Shown here: in pieces, positions 30,174-39,132 of the stretch
Layout: each line of letters starts with the position of its first letter
How positions within the stretch are numbered: position 1 is the first letter of the stretch
Source: Caulobacteraceae bacterium
GTDB taxonomy: Bacteria > Pseudomonadota > Alphaproteobacteria > Caulobacterales > Caulobacteraceae
Assembly: GCA_947475735.1 (NCBI GenBank)
Contig: CANJLQ010000013.1
Location: 1 to 64,000, forward strand
Reading direction: 5' to 3'
DNA length: 64,000 nucleotides
Notes under the pieces: generated by a model
The model's database searches: none
What the model was told of the DNA's origin: nothing
The model's input: only the letters and a program-made list of their open reading frames with translations
Position numbers and translations under genes: made by a program

Positions 30174-31961
30174 ATGACCTATCGCGCGCCCGTTCGCGAC
30201 CTGGCCTTCTGCCTGACCGCCGTCGCGGGGATCGACGACCTCGCCGCCACCGGCGCCTTTCCGGACTATGACGCCGATGTGCTCAACGCGGTGCTGGAGG
30301 CGGCGGGCCAGTTCTCGGAAGGCGTGCTGGCCCCGCTGAACCGTCCGGGCGATCTGGCCGGAGCGAAATACGCCAACGGTGCCGTCACGGCCGCTCCCGG
30401 GTTCGCCGACGCCTATCGTCAGTTCGCCGAGGGTGGCTGGACCGGTCTGGCGGCGCCCGCCCACGCCGGGGGACAGGGCCTGCCCAAGGCGCTGGAACTG
30501 GCGGCCTATGAGACGGTCCACTCGGCCAACATGGCTTTCGGCCTGTGCCCCATGCTGTCTCTCGCCGCCATCGAGGCGATCGAGGAACATGGCACCCAGC
30601 ACCAGAAGACCGCCTATCTCCCGCGCATGGTCTCGGGCGAATGGACCGGCGCCATGTGCCTGACCGAGCCCCAGGCCGGCTCGGATCTGGGTGCCCTGAC
30701 CGCCACGGCGACGCCGAACGGCGACGGCACCTATGCTCTGACGGGTCAGAAGATCTACATCACCTGGGGCGACCACGACGCGACGGACAACATCGTCCAC
30801 ATGGTCCTGGCCCGCCTGCCCGATGCCCCTCCCGGGCCGAAGGGAATCAGCCTGTTCCTGGCCAACAAGCGGATCGTGAAGGACGACGGCTCGCTGGGCG
30901 ATCGCAACAGCTTCCGACCGGTCGGCATCGAGCACAAGCTGGGCATCCACGCCTCCCCCACCTGCGTGATGCACTACGAGGGCGCCACCGCCGAGCTGGT
31001 CGGCCGCCCGCACGAAGGCCTGGCCCACATGTTCACCATGATGAACGCGGCGCGCGTCGGCGTCGGGGTGGAGGGTGTCGGCATCGCCGAGCGCGCCTAT
31101 CAGCACGCCCTGGCCTATGCGCTCGACCGTCGTCAGGGTCGCTCGGTCTGGACCGGCGAGGCCGGCGCGCCGATCTTTGACCACCCGGACGTGCGCCGGA
31201 CCCTGTCGGTCATGAAGGCCCGGATCGAGGCCGCCCGCGCCATCTGCCTGTCGACCGGCGTCGCCGCGGACTTGGCCCGCCACGCCGGGACCGAGGAGGC
31301 CCGGCGGACGTGGAAGGCGCGAGAGGACCTGCTGACCCCCATCGCCAAGGCCTGGTCAACCGACATGGGCGTGGACGTCGCCTCCCAGGGCGTTCAGATC
31401 CACGGCGGCATGGGTTTCGTCGAGGAGACCGGCGCCGCCCAGTTCTATCGCGATGCCCGCATCGCCCCCATCTACGAGGGCACCAACGGCATACAAGCCA
31501 TGGACCTGGTGGGCCGCAAGCTGTCCCAGGACGGCGGGGCCTCGGCCAAGGCTGTGATCGCCGAGATGAAGGCGACGCTGGCCGAGATGACCGACCTCTA
31601 CGCCGGCAAGCCTCTCGAACGGTTCGCCGCCGCCATCGAAGCCGTCCAGGACGCCACGCTCTGGCTGCTGGACGCCAAGTCCGACGCCGCGCGGGGTGCC
31701 GACGTGCTGGCCGCCGCTGATGCCTATCTGAAGCTCATGGGCGACGTCATCGGCGGCTGGATGCTGGCCAAAGGGGCCTTGGCGGCAAAGGCGCGACTGG
31801 CCGCTGGCAACGGTGATCCTGCTTGGCTGGAAGGTAAGATCGCCCTCTACGAAGTCTATGCCGCCAACGTCCTGGGTCACTGCTCCAGCCGCCTCGCCGC
31901 CGTCGGCCAGGGCGGCGCGCTGCTGCAGCGGATGACGCGAGAGGCGCTGGGCGCCGCGTGA
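30174..31961 (+). CDS. Acyl-CoA dehydrogenase family protein
   Basis: MCLTEPQAGSDLGAL; GMGFVEETGAAQFYRDARIAPIYEGTNGIQAMDL; 595 aa. Confidence 0.92.
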   Translation: MTYRAPVRDLAFCLTAVAGIDDLAATGAFPDYDADVLNAVLEAAGQFSEGVLAPLNRPGDLAGAKYANGAVTAAPGFADAYRQFAEGGWTGLAAPAHAGGQGLPKALELAAYETVHSANMAFGLCPMLSLAAIEAIEEHGTQHQKTAYLPRMVSGEWTGAMCLTEPQAGSDLGALTATATPNGDGTYALTGQKIYITWGDHDATDNIVHMVLARLPDAPPGPKGISLFLANKRIVKDDGSLGDRNSFRPVGIEHKLGIHASPTCVMHYEGATAELVGRPHEGLAHMFTMMNAARVGVGVEGVGIAERAYQHALAYALDRRQGRSVWTGEAGAPIFDHPDVRRTLSVMKARIEAARAICLSTGVAADLARHAGTEEARRTWKAREDLLTPIAKAWSTDMGVDVASQGVQIHGGMGFVEETGAAQFYRDARIAPIYEGTNGIQAMDLVGRKLSQDGGASAKAVIAEMKATLAEMTDLYAGKPLERFAAAIEAVQDATLWLLDAKSDAARGADVLAAADAYLKLMGDVIGGWMLAKGALAAKARLAAGNGDPAWLEGKIALYEVYAANVLGHCSSRLAAVGQGGALLQRMTREALGAA

Positions 31962-32009
31962 TGCCGAGCTTCGTCCCATGAAGAGCGTGGATAGGGAGCG
32001 TTTCACCCC

Positions 32010-32148
32010 ACTCCGTCATCCTCGGACTTGATCCGAGGATCGGGCGTTGTGCGCGCTCGTCCGGCCAGGTGAGGCAGGGTCGCGCGACATGGACCCACCG
32101 ACGGTGCTGCCAATCCGATCCTCGGATCAAGTCCGAGGATGACGGAGT
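32010..32148. repeat. Perfect 34-bp inverted repeat around a 71-nt centre, REP/MITE-like
   Basis: ACTCCGTCATCCTCGGACTTGATCCGAGGATCGG (32010-32043) and its exact reverse complement at 32115-32148. Confidence 0.9.
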
Positions 32149-32234
32149 TGGGTCCAGGGAGCCCAAAACTCAACGGAGCAGGAGTATGCTGCTCCAGGAT
32201 GATACGACGGCGATCTGCGTCCGATTGTGAAAAC

Positions 32235-32269
32235 TTGCACCCTTTGGACTCGGTGCCTCCCGAGTCCAA
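32235..32269 (+). repeat. Dispersed hairpin element family B, copy 1
   Basis: TTGCACCC-T-TTGGACTCGG-TGCCTC-CCGAGTCCAA; related copy at 39679-39714 on the other strand. Confidence 0.7.
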
Positions 32270-32275
32270 TCCGGC

Positions 32276-33046
32276 TCAGTCCAGCAATCCGATCGCCTCC
32301 CGAATGAACACCGCGTGGGTGACCACGCCGATGTCCAGCTGATCCTCCCCCACCCGTACTTCCTGGCTCAGCAGGCCGGCGATGAAGGCGTTTTCCGGCT
32401 CGGTCGCGCCGGGGCGCTTGCGGGCGCTCGGCGTCCAGAACACCGGGCCGCCGGAGTTGCCGGGGAAGACGGTGAAGTCGAGCAGGAAGGTCGGAAAGGC
32501 CGTGACCGGCGAAAGCGGATAGCTGGCGATCCGCCCCACCCTCAGGATTGGAAACCCGGCCCGGTTCGCCGACAGCCCGCGCGGGAAGCCCAGTGACAAC
32601 AGCTCGTCGCCCGGCCCCACCTGCCAGGCGTCGAAGGCGTTCTCGTCCGCCAGCCAGCCCAGGGGAATGGCGGCACGGGCGAAAGCGTCCGGTGCCGCGA
32701 CCTCCATCACCGCCACGTCGCGCTCCGGATGGCGGGTCCACAGCGGCTCGCCGGCGTCGTCCCGGATGGTCAGGGGCTGGGGGTCGAACCGCCAGCTTCC
32801 GTCGGGCAGGGCCGTGCGCCAGCCGATCCGGGCCTCCGGATCCTCCATCCGCTCCAGCACGTGGGCCGCGGTGACCAGCACGACGCGCGGCGTCCCGTCC
32901 GGACGGGGGGCCTGGATCAGAAAGCCGGTCCCGACCGTGCGGGTGTCGGGGCCCGAGGGCTGGTCCAGCTGAACCGTCGCCTCGATCAGCCCGACCGTCA
33001 GATCCCAGACGGGCGGCGGGATCTCTGCGGGCGGAACCTGGATCAT
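32276..33046 (-). CDS. Trypsin-like serine protease
   Basis: VTAAHVLE, ERDVAVMEV, FPGNSGGPVF catalytic triad motifs. Confidence 0.85.
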   Translation of the reverse strand: MIQVPPAEIPPPVWDLTVGLIEATVQLDQPSGPDTRTVGTGFLIQAPRPDGTPRVVLVTAAHVLERMEDPEARIGWRTALPDGSWRFDPQPLTIRDDAGEPLWTRHPERDVAVMEVAAPDAFARAAIPLGWLADENAFDAWQVGPGDELLSLGFPRGLSANRAGFPILRVGRIASYPLSPVTAFPTFLLDFTVFPGNSGGPVFWTPSARKRPGATEPENAFIAGLLSQEVRVGEDQLDIGVVTHAVFIREAIGLLD

Positions 33047-33132
33047 GGGAAGACTCGGCGATGCGAAGACGGCATTTGACGGCGGCCTATCGGGTCGCAC
33101 ACCTTGGCGATCCAGCCTAGAGGGACACTCCG

Positions 33133-35349
33133 ATGAACCGCCGCCAATTCGTCGCCACGACCGCCGCTTCGGCCCTGGTCGCCGCGTCCTCCCCCGCCCT
33201 CGCCCGCCCCGGAGCCCAGATGTCGCCTGTCCCGCCCGTCGCCAAGAAGATCCCGGTCACCATCACCCAGGTCGGCCGGACACGGACCGATGACTATCAG
33301 TGGATGAAGGACGACAACTGGCAGGCGGTCCTGCGCGATCCGACCCTGATCAAGGCCGACGTGAAGGAGAATCTGGAGGCCGAGAACGCCTATCGCGAGG
33401 CCATGATGGCCTCGACCCTGCCGCTCCAGACCCAGATGTTCGAGGAGATGAAGGGGCGCATCAAGGAGGACGATAGCTCGGTCCCCTCCCCCGACGGTCC
33501 CTGGGAATACTTCGTCGAGTACCGCACGGGCGACCAGCATCCCCGCTACATGCGGGTCGAGCGCCAGGGGACCTTCACCGTCGACGGCGAGACCGTGACG
33601 AAGAATTTCCTCGTCGCCCCGACACCCCAGCTGCTGCTTGACGCCAACGCCCTGGCCGAGGGCAAGGCCTACTCCGAGGTCGCCGCCACCGAGCACAGCC
33701 CCGACCACACCCTGTTCGCCTATGCCGAGGACGCCCAGGGATCGGAGGTCCATCAGATCTACACCCGCGACCTGGCGACGGGCGAGCTGCTGCCCGACCC
33801 GATCCAGTCGGCCAATGGCAACTTCACCTTCTCGCCCTGCAGCCGCTGGATCTTCTGGACCAACCGCGACGACAACGGCCGCCCGGACAAGATCTTCCGC
33901 CGGCCCTCGCGGGGCGGCGAGACCACCCTGGTCTATCAGGAAGAGGACGAGGGCATGTTCCTCGGCGTCGGCCGTAGCGCCGACGACCGGTTCATCCTGA
34001 TCAGCATCCAAAACCAGGAGACGGCGGAGGCCCGCTACATCCCCGCCGATGCGCCGACGTCGCAACCCCGCCTGATGGCCGAACGGGTCGTGGGCCAGCT
34101 GTACGACGTCGATCACTGGGGCGACCGCTGGGTCATCCGCACCAACGCCGACGACGCCGTCGACTTCAAGATCGTCGAGGCCCCGACGGCCTCGCCCGAC
34201 CCGGGTGCCTGGATCGATCTGGTCCCGCACCGGCCCGGCCGATTCATCGAGGGCGTCGGCCTGGTCAAGGACTTCATCGCCCGCCAGGAGCGCGCCGACG
34301 CCAACACCAAGATCGTCATCCGCGACCGCGCCGGCACCGAGCACGAGATCGCGGTCGACGAGCCCGCCTTCGCCCTGTCGTTGGCCGGGGCGTCGGAGTT
34401 CGAGACGACCAAGATGCGTTACGGTTACAACTCGCCGTCCACGCCGACCTCGACCTACGACTACGACCTGGCGACACGCGAGCGGACGCTGAGGAAGGTC
34501 CAGGAGATCCCCTCAGGCCACAATGCGGCGGACTATGTGGTCGAGCGGCTGAACGCCCCGGCCGAGGACGGGCAGCTGGTCCCTGTGACCGTCCTGCGCC
34601 GCCGATCCACCCCGGTGGACGGGTCCGCGCCGCTGCTTCTGTACGGCTACGGCTCCTACGGCATCCCCATGCCCGCCAGCTTCTCGACGGGTCGTCTGTC
34701 GCTGGTCGATCGCGGCTGGATCTACGCCATCGCCCACATCCGGGGCGGTTCCGACAAGGGCTGGGGTTGGTTCCTGGACGGACGCAAGTTCAAGAAGAAG
34801 AACACCTTCACCGACTTCACCGCCGCCGCCGATCACCTGATCGCCCGCGACTACACCCGCGCCGGCAACATCGTGGCCCAGGGCGGATCGGCCGGGGGGC
34901 TGCTGATGGGGGCCGTGACAAACATGCGCCCCGAGCTGTGGGCCGGGATCATCGGCCAGGTGCCGTTCGTCGATGTCATCAACACCATGTCGGACACCAG
35001 CCTGCCGCTGACACCGCCGGAGTGGCCCGAATGGGGCAATCCGCTGGAAGACCCCGAGGCCTACGACTACATGATGAGCTACAGCCCCTACGATCAGGTG
35101 GGCCCTAAGGCCTATCCGGCGATCCTCGCGACCGGCGGTCTGTCCGACCCCCGCGTGACCTACTGGGAGCCGCAGAAGTGGGTCGCCAAGCTGCGGCCCG
35201 CGACCACCTCGGGCAACCCGGTCCTGCTGAAGATCAACATGGAGGCCGGTCACGGCGGGGCGTCGGGACGGTTCGACTATCTGAAAGAGGTCGCCCACGA
35301 TTACGCCTTCGCCGTCTGGGCGATCGAGCGGGGGTGGGAGCGGGCGTGA
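33133..35349 (+). CDS. S9 family peptidase (oligopeptidase B-like), Tat signal
   Basis: MNRRQFVATTAASALVAASSPALA; YGSYGIPMPASF; AQGGSAGGLLMG; GHGGASGRFDYLKE. Confidence 0.93.
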   Translation: MNRRQFVATTAASALVAASSPALARPGAQMSPVPPVAKKIPVTITQVGRTRTDDYQWMKDDNWQAVLRDPTLIKADVKENLEAENAYREAMMASTLPLQTQMFEEMKGRIKEDDSSVPSPDGPWEYFVEYRTGDQHPRYMRVERQGTFTVDGETVTKNFLVAPTPQLLLDANALAEGKAYSEVAATEHSPDHTLFAYAEDAQGSEVHQIYTRDLATGELLPDPIQSANGNFTFSPCSRWIFWTNRDDNGRPDKIFRRPSRGGETTLVYQEEDEGMFLGVGRSADDRFILISIQNQETAEARYIPADAPTSQPRLMAERVVGQLYDVDHWGDRWVIRTNADDAVDFKIVEAPTASPDPGAWIDLVPHRPGRFIEGVGLVKDFIARQERADANTKIVIRDRAGTEHEIAVDEPAFALSLAGASEFETTKMRYGYNSPSTPTSTYDYDLATRERTLRKVQEIPSGHNAADYVVERLNAPAEDGQLVPVTVLRRRSTPVDGSAPLLLYGYGSYGIPMPASFSTGRLSLVDRGWIYAIAHIRGGSDKGWGWFLDGRKFKKKNTFTDFTAAADHLIARDYTRAGNIVAQGGSAGGLLMGAVTNMRPELWAGIIGQVPFVDVINTMSDTSLPLTPPEWPEWGNPLEDPEAYDYMMSYSPYDQVGPKAYPAILATGGLSDPRVTYWEPQKWVAKLRPATTSGNPVLLKINMEAGHGGASGRFDYLKEVAHDYAFAVWAIERGWERA

Positions 35350-35894
35350 TCCGCGAGGCCGTCCAGGACGATATCCCGGCCATCACGGCCCTGTATGGCC
35401 GGGAGGTGTTGACCGGCACGGCGACCTTCGAGCTGGAGCCCCCGTCTGCCGCCGAGATGACGGTCCGGTTTCAGGCAGTTCAAGCCAAGGGGTTGCCCTG
35501 GCTCGTCGCTGAGGTGGATGGGGCCTTCGCGGGCTATGCCTACGCCTCGCCGTTCAGGCCCCGCCCCGCCTATCGCTACGGCGTCGAAGGCTCGATCTAT
35601 GTCGAGGACCGGGCACGCGGTCGCGGCGTGGGGCGGGCGCTGCTGACGACGCTGATCGATCGCGTTCGGGGCCTCGGCCTACGCCACCTGATCGGCGCGA
35701 TCAGCGACAGCGAGACCTGCGAAGCCTCGCTGGCGCTGCATCGCTCGCTCGGGTTCCGGGCGGTCGGCCGCTACGCCCAGGTCGGCTGGAAGTTCGATCG
35801 CTGGCTGGACGTCCACCTGATGCAGCTGGACCTCGATCCTGCGGGCATCCCGCCCAGGGGCGCGGGGCTGGATCTCGGCGGCGGCCTGGCCTGA
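35346..35894 (+). CDS. GNAT N-acetyltransferase (phosphinothricin acetyltransferase-like), GTG start
   Basis: GSIYVEDRARGRGVGRALLTTLID; 4-nt overlap with upstream gene. Confidence 0.85.
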   Translation: MIREAVQDDIPAITALYGREVLTGTATFELEPPSAAEMTVRFQAVQAKGLPWLVAEVDGAFAGYAYASPFRPRPAYRYGVEGSIYVEDRARGRGVGRALLTTLIDRVRGLGLRHLIGAISDSETCEASLALHRSLGFRAVGRYAQVGWKFDRWLDVHLMQLDLDPAGIPPRGAGLDLGGGLA

Positions 35895-35897
35895 GCC

Positions 35898-36413
35898 TCA
35901 GTGTGGCGCGATGTCGGCCGGCGGCGTCATCAGCCAAGGAGCGAGCCGGAACCGCCGCGGCGCCGTGCCCACGGTCCGGTGCAGGATGAACTGGCGCGCA
36001 AACCCGACCACGGCCTGGATCGTCTGGGCGTCGAACGGCTTGCACACGGCACCGAGCGCGCCGGCGAAACCCTCGGGAATCTGCTCGGGGTTGGCGGTCA
36101 GGAAGACCACGGCCGTGCCGTGCTCGCTGACCAGCCGTTGCGCGATCTGCGGGCCCGTCAGGCCATCGAGGAGATTGACGTCAACCAGCGCCAGGGACGG
36201 CCGTTCACGCTCGGCTATGGCGAACGCGCCTTCCCTGTCCATGGCGCAGCCGACCACGTCGCAGCCCAGATCTCCGAGCACGAGCTCCAGCTCCATCGCA
36301 AGAATGGCCTGATCCTCGACGATCATGACCCGAAGGTCATAGGCCTCTTCAACCACGCGCGCCCATTCCAACCCTACGGTTAATCTTACTGTGTCGGTTA
36401 CCGGACACTGCAA
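35898..36413 (-). CDS. Single-domain response regulator (start uncertain)
   Basis: RVMIVEDQAILAMELELVLGDLG; LALVDVNLLDG; VFLTANPEQIPEG; VCKPFDA. Confidence 0.85.
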   Translation of the reverse strand: MQCPVTDTVRLTVGLEWARVVEEAYDLRVMIVEDQAILAMELELVLGDLGCDVVGCAMDREGAFAIAERERPSLALVDVNLLDGLTGPQIAQRLVSEHGTAVVFLTANPEQIPEGFAGALGAVCKPFDAQTIQAVVGFARQFILHRTVGTAPRRFRLAPWLMTPPADIAPH

Positions 36414-36481
36414 ACGCGCGCTTGGCGAAAGGGTTCACCCTGGCGTATTGAAAAGTCAGTATTTCAACGCCCGGGGGGCGA

Positions 36482-37084
36482 ATGACCGCCGACGCGGAAA
36501 TCCGGATCGCCGAGCTCGAGCGGCGGCTGCTGGGGGGCTATCAGCTGCTCCAGGCGCTTGTCGGGATCCGGCTGCGAAGCGTCACCGATCCCGAGAGCCG
36601 TCGTCATCTCACCTGGCTGAGCGACGTGGTGGCTGCGATGGGGCTTCTGACCCGGCGCACGGCCGAAGGCGGCCCGGTCGATTTCGCCGCCTATCTGGAG
36701 GACGCGGCCGGCTTCTGGCAACGAGCCTGCGAGGGCCGGGCCATCCGGATCGATATCCGCGCGGCGGCCGCCGACCTGCCCGAGAGCCACGCTCTGCCGC
36801 TGGCCATCATCCTGCATGAACTGATGTCGAACTGCGTGCGGCATGCCTTTCCGGCGGATCGGCGCGGCTCGGTCGCCATCGCCTATTCGCGGGCGTCCGA
36901 CGGCGTCAGCCTGGTGGTGCGCGATTCGGGCGTCGGGGCGGCAGACCTGGTCCACGGCGACGGTCTGGCGCTGGTCGAAGGGCTGGTGGCCCATCTGGGC
37001 GGCGCGATGGCGATCGAATCCGCACCTGAGAGCGGTGTCGGGGTGCGGGTCAGACTGCCGATCCGTAGCGAACGCCCGCACTGA
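36482..37084 (+). CDS. HWE/HisKA_2-like histidine kinase, degenerate H-box
   Basis: HELMSNCVRHAF N-box; VRDSGVG; GDGLALVEGLVAHLGGAM; expected phosphoacceptor His not present. Confidence 0.7.
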   Translation: MTADAEIRIAELERRLLGGYQLLQALVGIRLRSVTDPESRRHLTWLSDVVAAMGLLTRRTAEGGPVDFAAYLEDAAGFWQRACEGRAIRIDIRAAAADLPESHALPLAIILHELMSNCVRHAFPADRRGSVAIAYSRASDGVSLVVRDSGVGAADLVHGDGLALVEGLVAHLGGAMAIESAPESGVGVRVRLPIRSERPH

Positions 37085-37126
37085 CGAGTGCGCGTCATCG
37101 CTGCCAAGGCGGTGAGGGAGCGGCGG

Positions 37127-37200
37127 TGGCTGGGGAACTAGGACTCGAACCTAGAATGACGGTACCAAAAACCGGAGTGTTACCATTACACCATTCCCCA
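37127..37200 (-). tRNA. tRNA-Gln (anticodon TTG)
   Basis: Cloverleaf TGGGGAATGGTGTAATGGTAACACTCCGGTTTTTGGTACCGTCATTCTAGGTTCGAATCCTAGTTCCCCAGCCA. Confidence 0.93.
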
Positions 37201-37356
37201 GCAGGACCGGCGCACCGGGACCCTGAGGCCCCGGGAGGCGGTCAGATACGCCAAGGTCGGAGGCGATGCAACACCCGCCCGGACGACTATTTCAGAGACC
37301 TGCCGAACGTCGCTTGCAGCCCCCGGAGCCCCTCGCTATAAGCCGCGTCCTTAAGT

Positions 37357-37433
37357 CGGAGTGTGGCTCAGTCTGGTAGAGCACTGCGTTCGGGACGCAG
37401 GGGTCGGAGGTTCGAATCCTCTCACTCCGACCA
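37357..37433 (+). tRNA. tRNA-Pro (anticodon CGG)
   Basis: CGGAGTGTGGCTCAGTCTGGTAGAGCACTGCGTTCGGGACGCAGGGGTCGGAGGTTCGAATCCTCTCACTCCGACCA. Confidence 0.95.
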
Positions 37434-37463
37434 TTTCTTTCTTGCCGGATCCCGCCGGCGTCC

Positions 37464-38072
37464 TCAGCCGTTCGGACCGGGCCGGTAGCGGTCCTCGAGC
37501 TCTTCCACCCAGGGGCCGTCCCGGTCGTCGTCGACGCGATATAGCGTCAGACCATCGCCCAGAAGCCTGCCTTCGATGAACAGCAGCCTCGCGAGCGGGC
37601 GGCTGCCGTTGTCGTACAAGACGATGTCCCCCTGATCCTGGCCGTAGTAGCGGATCGCGTCGAAGCGGCGCGGGCAGTCGGTGCGCTCGACGCCTCTGAG
37701 GCCGAAGATCCCGCCCCGATCGCGCAGGGTCAGCACACACTCCGACGCGTCACGGCTGCCGTCGTCCAGCCGCCACTCACCGAAAACCTCCGCCGTCTCC
37801 AGGACCGGGTTGGCGCGTCGCTGGAGCGCAATCGATTCGGGTGACCGGCGCGGCGCATTGGCTCCGGCGATCGCCCCGGCGAGCGCGCCGATAGCGGCCT
37901 CGCTGTCGAAGTTGGCGGACGAGCTGCGCGACCGCGTCGTCGTCGTGGTGCGGTTGCCCTCGCGTTCGACGGTGGTCGTCGTCGTGGTCGTGCTCGACGA
38001 CTGGGCGAAGCCGGGACCGGTCACGGCAACGGCTGCGAGCGCCAGAAGTGTGGTGGCGAGCTTGATCATCAT
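37464..38072 (-). CDS. Exported protein with Thr-rich linker and AprI/Inh protease inhibitor-like domain
   Basis: Signal peptide; STTTTTTTVEREGNRTTTTTRSRSSS; GEWRLDDGSRDASECVLTLRDR...CPRRFDAIRYYGQDQGDIVLYDNGSRPLARL. Confidence 0.65.
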   Translation of the reverse strand: MMIKLATTLLALAAVAVTGPGFAQSSSTTTTTTTVEREGNRTTTTTRSRSSSANFDSEAAIGALAGAIAGANAPRRSPESIALQRRANPVLETAEVFGEWRLDDGSRDASECVLTLRDRGGIFGLRGVERTDCPRRFDAIRYYGQDQGDIVLYDNGSRPLARLLFIEGRLLGDGLTLYRVDDDRDGPWVEELEDRYRPGPNG

Positions 38073-38118
38073 GTCCTCCCGAGCGAGACCTTCACGCTAG
38101 TTTGGCGGCATCGGGCAA

Positions 38119-39132
38119 TCAACGTTCGGTGGCCACACGGGACAGCCGCGCGCCGACGGCTTCGATCGTTCGGTCTGAAAGCGCCCTGCGTCGCGCCAGC
38201 AGGTCGGGCGAACCGGCGTCGTAGTCGGCCATCAGACGACGCACGAAGGAGCCGTCGCGAACCTCGGTCAGGACCGCGTCCATCGCCCCACGCGCGGCGT
38301 CGCCTATGACGCGCGGGCCGGTCAGATAGGCCCCGTACTCGGCGGTGTTGGAGATCTTGGCGAAGGCCCCAGCGACGCCGCGTTCGTACATCAGGTCGGT
38401 CACCAGCTTGACCTCGTAGAAGCATTCGAACCAGGCGACCTCGGGCGGGTAGCCGGCGTCGACCAGCTTCATGAAGGCCGCGTCGATCAGCTCGGCGACG
38501 CCGCCGCACAGGACCACCTGTTCGCCGAATAGGTCGCTCTCGCATTCGGCGGCGAAGGTGGTTTCCAGGATGCCCTTGCGTCCACAGCCCAAGGCCGCCG
38601 CATAGGAAAGGCCCAGCGCATGGGCACCGCCCGTCGCGTCCTGGTGCACGCCGAACAGGCAGAAGACCCCCTCCCCCGCCTCGTACAGGTCACGGATGCG
38701 CGGACCGATGCCCTTGGGGGAGGCCAGGACAACGTCGAGGTCCGAGCGGGGCGTGACAAGGCCGAACCGGACCGACAGGCCGTGGGCGAAGATCAGGGCT
38801 GCGCCCGGCCGGATGTTGGGCTCGATCTCGTCGCGGTACAGGTCGCGGTGAGCCTCGTCGGAGACCATGACGGCGACGACATCGGCCCCAGACGTCGCCT
38901 CCCCCGCCGTCTGAACGCTGAAGCCGTCAGTCTCCGCCCTCGCTCGCGTCGTCGAGCCCGCCTTCAGCCCCACGACGATGCCGGCGACGCCGCTGTCACG
39001 CAGGTTCAGCGCGTGAGTGCGGCCCTGGCTGCCGTAGCCGATGACGGCGACGCGTTTGCCGCGGATGATCGACAGGTCGCAGTCCTTGTCCTTGAAGACA
39101 GGCAGAGGGGGGGACGATAGGGTCTGGCTCAT
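38119..39132 (-). CDS. ilvC: Ketol-acid reductoisomerase, divergent
   Basis: KRVAVIGYGSQGRTHALNLRDSG; ETTFAAECESDLFGEQVVLCGG; FECFYEVKLVTDLMYE; ISNTAEYG. Confidence 0.85.
   Translation of the reverse strand: MSQTLSSPPLPVFKDKDCDLSIIRGKRVAVIGYGSQGRTHALNLRDSGVAGIVVGLKAGSTTRARAETDGFSVQTAGEATSGADVVAVMVSDEAHRDLYRDEIEPNIRPGAALIFAHGLSVRFGLVTPRSDLDVVLASPKGIGPRIRDLYEAGEGVFCLFGVHQDATGGAHALGLSYAAALGCGRKGILETTFAAECESDLFGEQVVLCGGVAELIDAAFMKLVDAGYPPEVAWFECFYEVKLVTDLMYERGVAGAFAKISNTAEYGAYLTGPRVIGDAARGAMDAVLTEVRDGSFVRRLMADYDAGSPDLLARRRALSDRTIEAVGARLSRVATER

Noticed and set aside
32003-32269. 88-aa ORF containing VILGLDPRI and DPRIKSEDD
   Set aside because: Spurious translation of the inverted repeat element.
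37081-37440. Genomic island inserted at tRNA-Gln/tRNA-Pro
   Set aside because: No integrase, no direct repeats of tRNA 3' ends, and adjacent genes look ordinary.
37361-37579. 72-aa ORF starting in tRNA-Pro (and antisense ...GFEPPTPASRTQCSTRLSHTPT)
   Set aside because: Translation of a tRNA gene.
37918-38000. Microsatellite-like GTCGTCGTGGT stretch
   Set aside because: It encodes the Thr-rich linker of the 37464-38072 protein, so it is explained by coding sequence.
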